Positions 1-9,849 are shown, numbered from the stretch's first letter. The stretch: 64,000 bases of DNA from CAJQQK01 sp049116495 (GCA_049116495.1 JAGDYV010000029.1:25451-89450); one strand, 5' to 3'. A program made the numbers and translations. Notes: generated from the sequence alone by a model not told the origin.

Positions 1-99
1 CGGATGATTGGCCACGACAATGCCGTTCTTACCGATGGCCGGTCGCTTCTCACAACTGAATGCCGCCGGACTGCGATTGCGCCACGCTTTTTCTTGCAT
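1..99 (-). CDS. Gamma-glutamyltransferase, N-terminal part (cut by window edge)
   Basis: Only the first 33 codons are inside the window; the gene continues past the left edge. The start is ATG at 99 (minus strand), preceded by a strong AGGAGG-like ribosome site at about 107-113. The peptide begins MQEKAWRNRSPAAFSCEK and continues with PAIGKNGIVVANHP. The segment 'GIVVANHP' matches the conserved N-terminus of gamma-glutamyltransferases (the region just before the 'LAS.AG..ML..GGNA.DA' block, which would lie outside). Such enzymes transfer or hydrolyse gamma-glutamyl groups. No signal peptide is visible, so a cytoplasmic, gamma-glutamyl-amide-cleaving member is more likely than a periplasmic glutathione hydrolase. 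It is transcribed divergently from the amidase operon. The call rests on a short stretch, so confidence is moderate. Confidence 0.6.
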   Translation of the reverse strand, partial: MQEKAWRNRSPAAFSCEKRPAIGKNGIVVANHP

Positions 100-448
100 G
101 CAAAGCCCCCTCCTGCCGCCATAGGATCAAGGGCATCGCCGTGATCCGCAAATCCGCCGAATGAGACGTTATCACTTTCGGGCGCCATTCGTGAATCCCG
201 CCGACAAGTAATCGGATATGGGCTTGCGTTGTTGGTGCTTGACGTTGACCAACAGGCCAGACGCGTGTTTTTCTAAAGCGACCGAGAACGAGAACAAACC
301 TCACGTGGAATTTGCTGTCGAGTTGCTCGCTTCCTCTGGAATGCGCATTCGATTCGCGAACTCCGAGAAACGTGTAAATTGCGCTCCGAAAAAGCGAGTT
401 TTAGCCTGCGAGATGGCGACCAACAGAGCAGCGCCGAGAGGAGCGATT
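100..448. other. Divergent intergenic region, ggt-like / amidase operon
   Basis: About 350 bp separate the divergent gamma-glutamyltransferase and amidase genes, so it must hold promoters for both directions. An upstream extension of the amidase frame is open to 218, but it has no ribosome site and an unconvincing composition. I see the two ribosome binding sites at its ends and no clear -35/-10 pair, hairpin or repeat. Confidence 0.4.
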
Positions 449-1771
449 GTGACAAAGCTGAATGAACTGACCGCCGCTGAGGCAGCCCGCAAAATTGCCG
501 AAGGCGCAATCACTGCAGAAGAGCTCATGCAAGCCTGCCTCGATCGGGTGGCGGAAAGAGAAGGCGATGTCCGCGCCTGGGCGTATATCGACCCGGATCA
601 CGCCCTCGCTCAGGCGCGACGTGCCGATGAAGAATTGAAGTCAGGCAAAATTGTCGGTCCGCTGCACGGAGTTCCGGTCGGCGTGAAGGACGTCATTGAC
701 ACGGCCGATATGCCAACGCAGAACGGCTCACCGCTGTACGAGGGCCGACGCACCAACCACGATGCGGCCTGTGTGGCGGCCTTGCGCGCGGCCGGTGCGA
801 TCATAATGGGTAAGACGGTTACGACGGAACTCGCCAACCTCAATCCGAGCAAGACACGCAATCCGCACAACCTTGAGCACTCGCCGGGCGGATCATCGGC
901 AGGCTCTGGCGCAGGCGTTGCCGATTTCCATGTGCCACTCGCGCTCGGCACGCAAACCGGTGGATCTGTTATCCGACCTGCGTCCTTCAATGGTGTCTAC
1001 GGCCTAAAGCCAACGCTCGGCTGGATTCCACGTGGCGGCGTCCTGATGCAATCGCATACGCTCGACACAGTTGGCGTCTACGGTCGTTCACTGGATGACA
1101 TCGCGCTGATCGGCGACGTCCTGTCTGTTCATGACCCCGATGATTTGCACAGCTTTGCGGGCAGTCGAGCAAGCCTTCGCGATGTCTCACAGCATCAGCC
1201 CCAATCACCACCGCGCTTTGCCTTTCTGAAAACGCCAGCGTGGGATCACGCCGAGCCGGAGGCACAACAAGCGATCGAAAAGCTCGCCGAGTCATTGGGC
1301 GATCAATGCCGTCATGAAGAACCTGCCTCGCCATTCGATCAGGTTGTCGATTTCCACTCAACGATTATCGCAGTCGAAGATCTTGCCTACTATGGCCGAT
1401 TTCTGGAAGAACAGCCGAGTCTTTTGAGCGACAACATCAAAAAGCGGTTAGTCGCTGCGCAGCAGATCCGCGGGGATACCTACGTCAAGGCGCTGCTGGC
1501 CCGCGAGACAATCTACGCCGTCGTCGAAAAGCTGCTCAACGACTATGACGCTATACTGTGCCTAGCATCCGCCGGCCCAGCACCGCGCGGTTTCGAGACG
1601 ACAGGCAATGCAATATTCAATGGTCTTTGGACCTATCTTGGCGTGCCCTGCGTATCGCTACCACGTTTAACGGTTCGCGATATGCCGATGGGCGTGCAGC
1701 TTGTCGGGATGCGCGGCGATGAAGGTCGACTGATACGTACTGCCCGCTGGCTCGACAACAAGCTTAGGTAG
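449..1771 (+). CDS. Amidase signature family hydrolase
   Basis: Hydrolyses a carboxamide (R-CO-NH2 or a substituted amide) to acid and amine, probably in the cytoplasm. Counting from the GTG at 449 the protein has 440 residues. The Ser-cisSer-Lys triad is complete: Lys80 in GVPVGVKD, cis-Ser in PGGSSAGSG (about 149-150) and nucleophile Ser173 in GTQTGGSVIRPA. GTG at 449 is chosen because GAGAGGAG stands just upstream and the amidase fold begins there ('LTAAEAARKI'); the frame is open to 218 but that part does not resemble the family. It leads a four-gene operon with an acyl-CoA synthetase, an MDR reductase and a thioesterase, which suggests that the released acid is activated to a CoA ester. 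The substrate is unknown. Confidence 0.88.
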   Translation: MTKLNELTAAEAARKIAEGAITAEELMQACLDRVAEREGDVRAWAYIDPDHALAQARRADEELKSGKIVGPLHGVPVGVKDVIDTADMPTQNGSPLYEGRRTNHDAACVAALRAAGAIIMGKTVTTELANLNPSKTRNPHNLEHSPGGSSAGSGAGVADFHVPLALGTQTGGSVIRPASFNGVYGLKPTLGWIPRGGVLMQSHTLDTVGVYGRSLDDIALIGDVLSVHDPDDLHSFAGSRASLRDVSQHQPQSPPRFAFLKTPAWDHAEPEAQQAIEKLAESLGDQCRHEEPASPFDQVVDFHSTIIAVEDLAYYGRFLEEQPSLLSDNIKKRLVAAQQIRGDTYVKALLARETIYAVVEKLLNDYDAILCLASAGPAPRGFETTGNAIFNGLWTYLGVPCVSLPRLTVRDMPMGVQLVGMRGDEGRLIRTARWLDNKLR

Positions 1772-1851
1772 CCGATATCCTGGCCGTTCTTATTTTGCGC
1801 CGTCGTAGACATCTGAACTGCGCCTATCAGAAGTGAAAGCCATCTCCTACG

Positions 1852-3384
1852 ATGATTGAAACGAAGAACCTCGGCTCTCTGTTTGATCCCAGTTTCAGTG
1901 ACGACATTGCATTAATTGATTGTCGTGACTGGGATAGCCCGCGCGAGTTTACCCACAAGCAGATCGAAGACGCAGCGAACGCCTGTGCACGCGGCCTTTT
2001 GAAGCGTGGCTTGTGTGCAGGCGCATCAATAGCACTGCTATCGGCCAATCGAGCCGAATTCCTCATCGCCTATCTCGGCATTCTGCGCGCAGGCATGATT
2101 GCCGTTCCGTTCAATTACAAATTTCCGCACGAAACGATCGAATTCATTCTGCAAGACGCCAGTATCAGCCACATCTTTTGCGACGGGCCGCGTCAATCCG
2201 CATTGTCGACGTCCGTTGCCGTTACGAACTTTGACGACGATGGACCGAAAGGTTTTTCGGCACTGCTCGATCCGGGCCCTTTCGAAATGATCGTGCCCAC
2301 CGATGACGATGTCGCGATGGTGCTTTACACGTCCGGGTCAACTGGGCGACCGAAGGGAGTACCGCTAACACACTATGGACATCTATGGGCCCTACGGCGG
2401 CGCATCGCGGGTGCCGGCCCCGATAACCATACCATTCTCATCGCTGCCCCGATGTATCACATGAACGCACTTTGCGTCTCATTGTACGCGATATCGTGTC
2501 CAGCACGCGCAATCCTGCTGCCCGAGTTCAATGCGAAACGATATCTGGAGGCCATCGAACGGTTTAGTTGTACATGGATCACATCAGTGCCGACGATGCT
2601 GGCAATGTGTTTCGCAGAGCCCGAAACGCTCGCCACAACAGATCTGAGCAGCGTTCGCAATGTCCGAATGGGATCAGCGCCGATCTCCCCCAAACTCTGG
2701 GCGCAGGTCGAAGCAACCTTCAATGGTGCCAGCATTATGAACGGCTATGGCACGACGGAGGCAGGTCCCATTGTGTTCGGTCCAAAACCCGGCCGATTGA
2801 TGCCACCCTTGGCGGCGGGTTTTCCAGCAGCAGACGTCGATGTCAAGTTGATCGATGAAACCGGCGATGAAGCCGACCAAGGCGTGCTGTGGCATCGCAC
2901 GCCGGCGACGATGACCGGATACCTCAATTTGCCGGAAAAAACGAAAGAGGTGCTGACCGCTGATGGCTGGTATATTTCCGGTGACGTATTTCGGCGCGAC
3001 GAACAAGGCGCCTACTTCTTCGTTGGCCGCTCGGACGACATGTTCGTTTGCGGCGGCGAAAACATCTATCCAGGTGAAGTGGAAGCCGTCCTTGTCGGTC
3101 ATCCCAAAATCGAACAAGCTTGCGTCGTACCCGTGCCCGACGAGATAAAGGGCGAAAAGCCTGTCGCATTTGTTGTCACCGATGCGCAGGCGAGCGTGAA
3201 TGAAGCTGACGTGAAAGCACATGCTCTCGCCCATGCCCCCGCCTACCAGCATCCCCGTATGGTGATATTTGTCGATAGCCTGCCGCTTGCCGGTCCCGGC
3301 AAGGTTGATCGCAACGGGCTGACCTTGCGCGCCGCGGAAATTTGGGATCAGTTAGGCGCTGACCAGCGCGCCGCCGATAGCTGA
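1852..3384 (+). CDS. AMP-dependent acyl-CoA synthetase
   Basis: ANL-superfamily ligase of 510 residues that adenylates a carboxylic acid and transfers it to CoA. The P-loop-like motif YTSGSTGRPKGVP lies at about 159-171, the NGYGTTEAGP motif in mid-protein, and the hinge region reads GWYISGDVFRR followed by GRSDDMFVCGGENIYP. The catalytic C-terminal lysine is near residue 484 (GPGKVDRNG). All expected core motifs are intact and length is normal for fatty-acid/aryl-acid CoA ligases. It follows the amidase by 80 bp, so the amidase product is a plausible substrate (inference). Specificity cannot be read from the sequence. Confidence 0.88.
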   Translation: MIETKNLGSLFDPSFSDDIALIDCRDWDSPREFTHKQIEDAANACARGLLKRGLCAGASIALLSANRAEFLIAYLGILRAGMIAVPFNYKFPHETIEFILQDASISHIFCDGPRQSALSTSVAVTNFDDDGPKGFSALLDPGPFEMIVPTDDDVAMVLYTSGSTGRPKGVPLTHYGHLWALRRRIAGAGPDNHTILIAAPMYHMNALCVSLYAISCPARAILLPEFNAKRYLEAIERFSCTWITSVPTMLAMCFAEPETLATTDLSSVRNVRMGSAPISPKLWAQVEATFNGASIMNGYGTTEAGPIVFGPKPGRLMPPLAAGFPAADVDVKLIDETGDEADQGVLWHRTPATMTGYLNLPEKTKEVLTADGWYISGDVFRRDEQGAYFFVGRSDDMFVCGGENIYPGEVEAVLVGHPKIEQACVVPVPDEIKGEKPVAFVVTDAQASVNEADVKAHALAHAPAYQHPRMVIFVDSLPLAGPGKVDRNGLTLRAAEIWDQLGADQRAADS

Positions 3385-3460
3385 ACAAGCGGGCGCGAAA
3401 AATATTGATAAGAAAGCAACTGGGCAACTGCACGTCATTGTCCCGGCATGGAGCATCCAA

Positions 3461-4471
3461 GTGAAAGCAGCAGTCATACAACAGCATGGCGGACCCGGAA
3501 CAATCGCCATTGAGCAAAGCTTCGAGGATCCAAAACCGGGCGCCGAGGATGTCGTCATTAAAGTCGGCGCGACATCGCTCAACTACCATGACGTATTCAC
3601 GCGCAATGGCATGCCCGGCATCAAGGTGCCGATGCCATGCATCATGGGGTTGGACTTCGCAGGCGAAATTGTTGAGATCGGCAGCGAAGTGAAAGACTGG
3701 AAGGTTGGTCAGCGCGTCCTCATTGACCCGGTTGACCGCGTCGGACCTGGCGGCTTGATCGGAGAGATGTGGCACGGCGGTCTGGCTGAGTACTGCAAGG
3801 TACCGACGCATCACCTGGTCAATCTACCCGACAACGTTTCTTACGAAGATGCATCCTGCCTACCCGTGGCATACGGCACAGCTCTGCGCATGATGTACAC
3901 GATCGGCGATGTTCAAGCCGGTGAAAAGGTCCTCGTTCTTGGCGCGTCCGGCGGCGTCGGGACGTGCAGTGTGCTGCTGGCAAAGGCACGGGGCTGCGAG
4001 GTCATTGCCTGCGCTTCATCGGAGTCAAAGCTGAACCGGCTTAAGGAAATGGGCGCAGACCACGGCATCAACTACATGGAAGAAGATTTTATGAAGTGGG
4101 TGTGGACGCAATTTGGCAAACCACATCGCAGGCAGTGGGAGAAAGGCGTTGACGTTGTTGTCAACTTCACTGGCGGCGACACCTGGGTGCCATCACTAAG
4201 AGTGCTGCACCGCGGTGGTCGAATCCTCACGTGCGGCGCCACAGCCGGCTTTGATCCGAAGGAGGACCTGCGATTTATTTGGTCGTACGAACTCAAGGTT
4301 CTGGGTGCGAACGGCTGGATGCGCGAAGACCTTGAAACCCTCATCAATATGCTCTCTGACGGCAGCTTGAAGCCCGTTATTGACAAGGTGATGCCGATTG
4401 AAGAAGTCAACGAAGCCTTCCGAATGTTGGAAGATCGCGAAGTATTTGGAAAGGTTGTGCTGAAACCATGA
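3461..4471 (+). CDS. Zinc-independent MDR-family oxidoreductase
   Basis: Medium-chain dehydrogenase/reductase of 336 residues with a GroES-like N-terminal half and a Rossmann half containing VLGASGGVGT (about 162-171). The N-terminal half has 'MGLDFAGEIVEIG' and 'GGLAEY' but lacks the four-cysteine structural zinc loop and the catalytic zinc ligands, so a quinone-oxidoreductase or enoyl reductase role using NAD(P)H is more likely than an alcohol dehydrogenase. The start is GTG at 3461; the nearby ATG at 3448 is out of frame. It ends in an ATGA overlap with the thioesterase gene, so the two are translationally coupled. It may reduce an enoyl-CoA or quinone intermediate of the amidase/CoA-ligase pathway. 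Confidence 0.82.
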   Translation: MKAAVIQQHGGPGTIAIEQSFEDPKPGAEDVVIKVGATSLNYHDVFTRNGMPGIKVPMPCIMGLDFAGEIVEIGSEVKDWKVGQRVLIDPVDRVGPGGLIGEMWHGGLAEYCKVPTHHLVNLPDNVSYEDASCLPVAYGTALRMMYTIGDVQAGEKVLVLGASGGVGTCSVLLAKARGCEVIACASSESKLNRLKEMGADHGINYMEEDFMKWVWTQFGKPHRRQWEKGVDVVVNFTGGDTWVPSLRVLHRGGRILTCGATAGFDPKEDLRFIWSYELKVLGANGWMREDLETLINMLSDGSLKPVIDKVMPIEEVNEAFRMLEDREVFGKVVLKP

Positions 4472-4914
4472 GTACGGACAAGAATGCCGCACAGGAAAAG
4501 CCTAGACTGGATTCCGCCAGCCTTGCCGAGATTTTCGAACGTTCGCCGTTCATTCGCACGCTTGGTCTCGAAGTTGTCTCGCTTGAATATGATGCAGCTG
4601 AACTGACCGTACGAATGCCGCTTGCTGCACACTTCGAGAGGCGCGAAGGCACCAAACAGTTCCACGGCGGTGTTCTTGCCGCATTGATCGATACGGTTGG
4701 AGATTTCGCGCTCGGAATGTTGCTCGGCGGCGGCATACCGACGATGAACTTGCGTGTTGACTATCTCAAGCCAGCTATAGGTGACAGCGTCACCGCAATC
4801 GCAAAGGTGCGTCGTCGAGGGCGCTCTTCTGCCGTAATTGATATTGATGTCTTCGATGAGAAAAACGCGTTAGTCGCGATTGGCCGCGGCACTTATGTAC
4901 CGGTAACAGGATAA
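4468..4914 (+). CDS. PaaI-type hotdog thioesterase
   Basis: Hotdog-fold acyl-CoA thioesterase of 148 residues, last gene of the operon. The PaaI signature is clear: a FHGGVLAALIDTVGDFAL helix (about 67-84), then TMNLRVDYLKPA and the closing strands through RGTYVPV. It probably hydrolyses CoA esters formed in the pathway and so recycles CoA. The start overlaps the stop of the MDR gene by four bases (ATGA). Substrate is unknown. Confidence 0.82.
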   Translation: MSTDKNAAQEKPRLDSASLAEIFERSPFIRTLGLEVVSLEYDAAELTVRMPLAAHFERREGTKQFHGGVLAALIDTVGDFALGMLLGGGIPTMNLRVDYLKPAIGDSVTAIAKVRRRGRSSAVIDIDVFDEKNALVAIGRGTYVPVTG

Positions 4915-5388
4915 CCGCGCTTAGTTCTTGAACAGTCGGCCATAATCTGTAGGCGTGGGATCGCGGGTGCTGTGCGTTTGTCTGGCGCTGCAACTGATGC
5001 TCGCCGCCGTTATGTCGCGCCCAACTATAGCTTTCGACTTGCTGCCCGAGGTGTCGATACTCAGTGTGTCGACGTCACGATACTGCTTGCAGCCAGTTGG
5101 AACTGCGCCTAGCAGCGACGAGGCTGAAATCCAGGTGTTTTTCATGTAGTCGACAGACTTTTTTTAACCATGCGCGTTAAACTGCAGGCTGGTGCAATTG
5201 AGGCAACGATCCATACTGATCGCTTCACAATCATCTGCGGTTTCTCAATTGGCACCAAAACGCCAAAGTCGAAGCTGACTGCATCGGAAGGTGCATGGCC
5301 ACGAACGTTGCATTGCTCAATCTACGGCGACAGGTTCGTCGCAATGCAAGAATAACCAATTATATTCAATTGATTGAAGACCCGTACA
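4915..5388. other. Gene-poor stretch after the thioesterase
   Basis: About 470 bp with no convincing gene. A 74-codon frame on the minus strand (4921-5145) has no ribosome site and matches no family I know. A run of T near 5158-5166 follows weakly structured DNA; no good terminator stem was found. Confidence 0.4.
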
Positions 5389-5709
5389 ATGACAAGAACA
5401 ACCCATCGCAAAACAAGAACATCTATCGTCAGACGGCCGATCGGCCGCACGATCCGAATAACAAAAAACCGCCGCTGCGTTCTGGATCTGCTCGAAGAAT
5501 ACGGGTGTCTGACGCGCTCTCAGATTACGACGGCGCTGCCTGAACGCGCGAACGGCATCTCACAAACACTTTCCGATTTGCGCGCGTTTGGATTTGTCGA
5601 ACACCATCGCAACGGCTGCCCTCAGCAACACAGGTGGGGAATCACTGAGCGCGGCCGCAATGTTGTCAACGGCAACGAAACCATCGTTCGACGGGCCTAT
5701 CTCCAATAG
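5389..5709 (+). CDS. Small winged-helix-like protein
   Basis: A basic protein of 106 residues from ATG 5389 (an in-frame TTG lies at 5374). The N-terminal 25 residues are Arg/Thr-rich. The rest looks like a winged helix: RRCVLDLLEEYGCLTRSQI, then ISQTLSDLRAFGFVEHH and a hydrophilic wing ending WGITERGRNVV. 'WGITERGR' resembles the 'Y.LT..G' end of many MarR/PadR-type or phage wHTH domains. It lies convergent to the NRPS gene, about 90 bp from its end, and could be a local regulator, but nothing shows this. There is no strong ribosome site, so it may be a degraded or non-translated frame. Confidence 0.45.
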   Translation: MTRTTHRKTRTSIVRRPIGRTIRITKNRRCVLDLLEEYGCLTRSQITTALPERANGISQTLSDLRAFGFVEHHRNGCPQQHRWGITERGRNVVNGNETIVRRAYLQ

Positions 5710-5801
5710 TTTGGAGCGGCTCGTTCATCTTCAGCCTTGGAAGAGCTCTTCAGCGGAACGAAGTTACCTTAGGCTGCTTCCGCCAATCGGCGGACGCACT
5801 C

Positions 5802-8800
5802 TCAAACCGCCTTCGCCGGATTGCCGTGCCAAAAGGATGTTGGCTTCGTTACGGCTCCTTTCATCAAGAATGCATCCGGCGCCAAAACGGAATTGGCGCC
5901 CATCGTCACGCCATAATGGACAAAGCCGGCCGGCCCAACCGTGCAGCCGTCTTCGATGACAATGCGATCTGATTTGTAGAGACCGTCTTCCAGCGAATGG
6001 CCTTGAATTGAACTACCGATATTGATGCAACAATTGTCGCCAATCTCGACCAACAATTTTTCGGAGATTCCTGCTCCGCCTTCATAAACTTTGCGTCCAA
6101 TTTTCAACCCAATCAGACGCAGCAACATCGGCCGGAACGGTGTGCCAGGGAATGCATACTTGACGGCCGTCTCACTGAGCTTCCAATGACGCTCCACCCA
6201 CCAGAAATAGGAATCGTGAATCGTGCATTTATTCGCGCGCATGCAAAAGCCGGCGATGCTCATTCGCTCCACAATAACACCATGCGCAATAACCCACGTC
6301 GGCGCCAATGCCGCGCCGACAACGGCGGCCCAGTTCCCAATCGCGTCGTAGGTTGCCGCAGCTCCCGCAACAATCAACATCAGACCGAACATCAAGGTCC
6401 ATTGCGCTAGCAGATGCAACAAGGCCGTTCGCAAGTTGAAAGCGTTCTTTGCGGCAAGTCGCTCAAGTTCTGCGGCGCTCGTCGGCACCGGATTGAAACG
6501 CTGAACGTTGACGACTTCGCGCGGAATTTCAAAGGCGGGAGATCCAAGCAGACCGGTATTCTCCCGCACTTCACCGTCAACTGGCACCATGGTCTTCGTG
6601 CCAATAAGGCAGTTATTACCCAGTCGCGACTGCGGCGTAAACACGACCGTATTGCCAACGAAACAATCACTTCCGATACGGCACGGTGCCATCCGGAAGG
6701 TGCCGCTTCCGACCTCGAAATTGATAATCGTCACACCGTCGGAGATCATCGAGCCTGAGCCGATTTCAACGTCGGACGGAGAGTCGTAGGCCATCCATAT
6801 ACCGAAGTTTGACCCCGTTTGCTTGACGTTCGGCTGACGTACACCAACCCAGCTCAAGTAATGCACGATCGCCGAACTGTCGCCGAAGAGTCTTTGGAAC
6901 ATGGCCGAATGTCCGAGCCAGCCGAGTAGTTGAGCAATGAAGTAATGGAACCCGTAGAGCGGATACACTTTGCCTGGCACCAACAGCAGCCGCAGCAACC
7001 GCGGCGCCGACACATGCAATAAGAATGCGCCCAAATAGAAACCCATAAACATGAGCAAGGAAGCGCCGAAAACTTGCCCAAATGAGAATGCGACGAGCCG
7101 CTCTGCCGTTGCGTCACCCGTCGCCACGGTGGCGGCCGCCAACGACAGAAGTGCTGTCGCTCCACCGAGCACCATAAGTAACCTGGCAGTCGCAAACAGC
7201 GTCCGCCTCAATCTTGAAGTGGCATGATGCGGTAGATGGCGAAATTCCGTATCTGTTTCTTGCGCAGGCGAACCATGCCAACGTTCGCCTGCTGGGATTG
7301 ATTGCCCATCCAGCAACGTGGAAGCATGTCCAAGCTGGCCGTCATCGCCGATCTCGGTATTGATATCGATCAGAGACATTTCACCGACAAGCGCACGGCG
7401 GCCAATGGAAATCGGACCAATCTCGATGTAGCCGTTCTCGGCGCGGTAGCCCGTCATGAACGAAGCCTTGCGAAATACCGCGTAGTCGCCGATCTGTAAA
7501 AGGTCCGTTGCGATTGGCAGCCTGTCGGCGAGGATCAGCGCGCCATCGCCGATCTTCGCACCCAGCAATCTAAGGTAGACGTTGTATAGCGCCGTCCCGC
7601 GAAACGCCATCCACGGACTGAAGGTCATGAGTTCCTGAACCACCCAGAATCGGAAATAGTGTGTGCTCCAGATCCCAAATCGGCCCGGCCGCCAGCGTCC
7701 GATGATAAGCCATTTGGCAGCGATTGGGGTCGTCATTGCGAATAACAAGACCGCCGCAGCAAATACGAACGAGCGGGCTACAATCCCGACGAGATCACCC
7801 GCACCGCTCGCCCACCAGACCCCGAGCCCGATCAATGCGAGATTTAAGGCGTATTGGCAGGCGTAAAACGCTGCTTGCATGGTGCCGCAAACCGCGTGTT
7901 CCATATCGCTGGCCACGTGAGCCGGCTCAACAACTCGACCTGCGCCTGTCGCTTCATTGCGTCGCGACTCAATCTCATTGGCCAGCAATGCCACACTCGG
8001 GGCCAAATACACATCGGAAATTGCTGCTCCGCTGTCTGGCAAGCGCGTCGATAAATCGGCCACAAACTGTGCCATCAACAGTGAATGTGCGCCGAGATCA
8101 TCAAAGAAATGATCTTCTACGGACACGACATTGAGCCTCATCGTGTTCGCCAAGCAATCCGCGACAATTTTCTCCGTTTCGGTTCGCGGCTCAACAAACT
8201 TGCCTGAACGCGACACCAGTCGCGGGCCATTTGGCGCCGGCAACGCTTTGCGGTCAGCCTTGTGGCTGGCAAGCAGCGGCATCTCATCAAGCTCTTCGAC
8301 GTAGGCCGGCACCATATATCCGGGTAACCGACTACGTAAGATCTGAACCAATTGCTCCTGACTGAGGCTCACATCGGTATCAAAGCGCGTGTAGTAGGCG
8401 GCCAATTCAACCAGTCCCGGCTCGGCCTCAAATGTTGTTACGACGGCCTGAGCAATACCGCCCACTTCAAGCAAGACGTTCTCGACTTCGGCGAGTTCAA
8501 TTCGATATCCGCGAATTTTGACCTGAGTGTCAATTCGTCCGAGATACTCTATCTCTCCGTCGCGATTAATTCGCCCCAGGTCGCCGGTTCGATAAAGGCG
8601 TCGGGACGGATTGTTCGCAAGATGCAGAAAGTCTGGCACAAATGCGTTGGCTGTGAGTTCGGGCCGGTTGACATAACCCTGGGCCAATCCGATGCCAGCA
8701 ATCGCAATTTCACCAACCGCTCCATTACCGGTCAAAGCATCTCGCGCGGGGTCCAGAATCGCGACTGTGTAAGTCGGCAAAGGCACGCCTATCGTCACGG

Positions 8801-9839
8801 GCTTGCCGGGCTCAACTTCTGTCCACGTTGCCGTTACCGTCGCTTCGGTGGGGCCGTACGCGTTGAGCATCCGCCTTCCCGGCCTGTGCCACCGCGAGAC
8901 GATATCCGGTGGGCACGCCTCGCCCGATACGAGAAGCAGGCGCAGCGCCGGCAATTCATCGTCCATCGTCGCGAGCAGCGTCGGCACACAGCACATCGCA
9001 GTGATCCGCTGCTCTGCCAGAAATGCCGCAAGGTCTTCCCCGACCATCTGCCGATCGGCCGGCGAAGGAACCAGCGTTGCTCCCGAAATGAGCGGCACCC
9101 ATAATTCTTCGACGGAGAAATCAAAGGCGAGCGTCATGCCCTGATAGACGCGATCATTGGGCGTATATCCATAGACCTCGGCTGCCACGCTGACGAAATT
9201 GCAGATGCTTGAGTGATTGACTGCGACCCCTTTGGGCCGCCCGGTCGATCCAGATGTATAGATGATGTAGCAGAGTGCGTCGGCCGCCCGCTCAATCACT
9301 GCAACATCGAGTGGTACACCAAGATGCTCACGCGCCGCCTGAGAAGCAGACTCGAGCTCAAAAATCGGCAATCCCACACCGGAAACCAGAGACCGTGCCG
9401 CCTCGGTCGTCACGAAGGCCTTGATGCCAGCATCACCTGCAATGAACGCTATACGATCGCTGGGGAATTTGGTGTCGAGCGGAACGTAGCAGGCGTCAAT
9501 CTTCAGTACTGCCAGGAGCGCAACGTAAGATGCCACCGAGCGATCGACGATCAACCCGATGCGATCACCCGCACGATAACCTTCGTTCAGAAAGAAACGG
9601 GCCATTTGATTGGCGCGGCGGTCAAGCTCCGCAAAACTGATATGCTCGCCGTTGACGTCGATTGCAACTTGGTCTCCGCCGAGTGCACACCGGCGCTCGA
9701 ACAGCTGCTGAAGCCGATCACCGGCTTGCCATCGGATCGCATGATCGAACCCGTCAGCAATCAGGATTTCGCTTGTGGCAGTGCCCAGTTCAGTCTGCCG
9801 CTCTGGAGGCGGTCGAATAATTGCATGAATGTCGCTCAT
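5802..9839 (-). CDS. Pls/PosA-type NRPS-like amino-acid polymer synthetase
   Basis: A 1345-residue membrane protein with one adenylation domain (about 35-535), one carrier domain (about 550-635, phosphopantetheine Ser586 in DLGAHSLL) and a C-terminal half made of three repeats of two predicted membrane helices plus a hexapeptide left-handed beta-helix domain (helices about 650-710, 880-945, 1140-1195; beta-helix about 740-855, 1000-1105, 1230-1345). Adenylation motifs are intact (IIYTSGSTGRPKG, AYGPTE, YRTGDLGR, Lys527). This is the layout of epsilon-poly-L-lysine synthetase (Pls) and its relatives, which join one amino acid iteratively without a classical condensation or thioesterase domain. 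Pocket residues read D-F-E-C-L-S-A-V-T-K by my alignment to GrsA; the Glu recurs in codes for basic amino acids. An EctB-like aminotransferase lies 10 bp upstream, suggesting diaminobutyrate as monomer (inference). Many alphaproteobacterial members are uncharacterised. Confidence 0.85.
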   Translation of the reverse strand: MSDIHAIIRPPPERQTELGTATSEILIADGFDHAIRWQAGDRLQQLFERRCALGGDQVAIDVNGEHISFAELDRRANQMARFFLNEGYRAGDRIGLIVDRSVASYVALLAVLKIDACYVPLDTKFPSDRIAFIAGDAGIKAFVTTEAARSLVSGVGLPIFELESASQAAREHLGVPLDVAVIERAADALCYIIYTSGSTGRPKGVAVNHSSICNFVSVAAEVYGYTPNDRVYQGMTLAFDFSVEELWVPLISGATLVPSPADRQMVGEDLAAFLAEQRITAMCCVPTLLATMDDELPALRLLLVSGEACPPDIVSRWHRPGRRMLNAYGPTEATVTATWTEVEPGKPVTIGVPLPTYTVAILDPARDALTGNGAVGEIAIAGIGLAQGYVNRPELTANAFVPDFLHLANNPSRRLYRTGDLGRINRDGEIEYLGRIDTQVKIRGYRIELAEVENVLLEVGGIAQAVVTTFEAEPGLVELAAYYTRFDTDVSLSQEQLVQILRSRLPGYMVPAYVEELDEMPLLASHKADRKALPAPNGPRLVSRSGKFVEPRTETEKIVADCLANTMRLNVVSVEDHFFDDLGAHSLLMAQFVADLSTRLPDSGAAISDVYLAPSVALLANEIESRRNEATGAGRVVEPAHVASDMEHAVCGTMQAAFYACQYALNLALIGLGVWWASGAGDLVGIVARSFVFAAAVLLFAMTTPIAAKWLIIGRWRPGRFGIWSTHYFRFWVVQELMTFSPWMAFRGTALYNVYLRLLGAKIGDGALILADRLPIATDLLQIGDYAVFRKASFMTGYRAENGYIEIGPISIGRRALVGEMSLIDINTEIGDDGQLGHASTLLDGQSIPAGERWHGSPAQETDTEFRHLPHHATSRLRRTLFATARLLMVLGGATALLSLAAATVATGDATAERLVAFSFGQVFGASLLMFMGFYLGAFLLHVSAPRLLRLLLVPGKVYPLYGFHYFIAQLLGWLGHSAMFQRLFGDSSAIVHYLSWVGVRQPNVKQTGSNFGIWMAYDSPSDVEIGSGSMISDGVTIINFEVGSGTFRMAPCRIGSDCFVGNTVVFTPQSRLGNNCLIGTKTMVPVDGEVRENTGLLGSPAFEIPREVVNVQRFNPVPTSAAELERLAAKNAFNLRTALLHLLAQWTLMFGLMLIVAGAAATYDAIGNWAAVVGAALAPTWVIAHGVIVERMSIAGFCMRANKCTIHDSYFWWVERHWKLSETAVKYAFPGTPFRPMLLRLIGLKIGRKVYEGGAGISEKLLVEIGDNCCINIGSSIQGHSLEDGLYKSDRIVIEDGCTVGPAGFVHYGVTMGANSVLAPDAFLMKGAVTKPTSFWHGNPAKAV

Positions 9840-9849
9840 CTCAAGCGGT

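Noticed and set aside
4921..5145. Minus-strand 74-codon frame (starts MKNTWISASS)
   Set aside because: No ribosome site, no recognised family and Ser/Thr-rich sequence; cannot be separated from chance.
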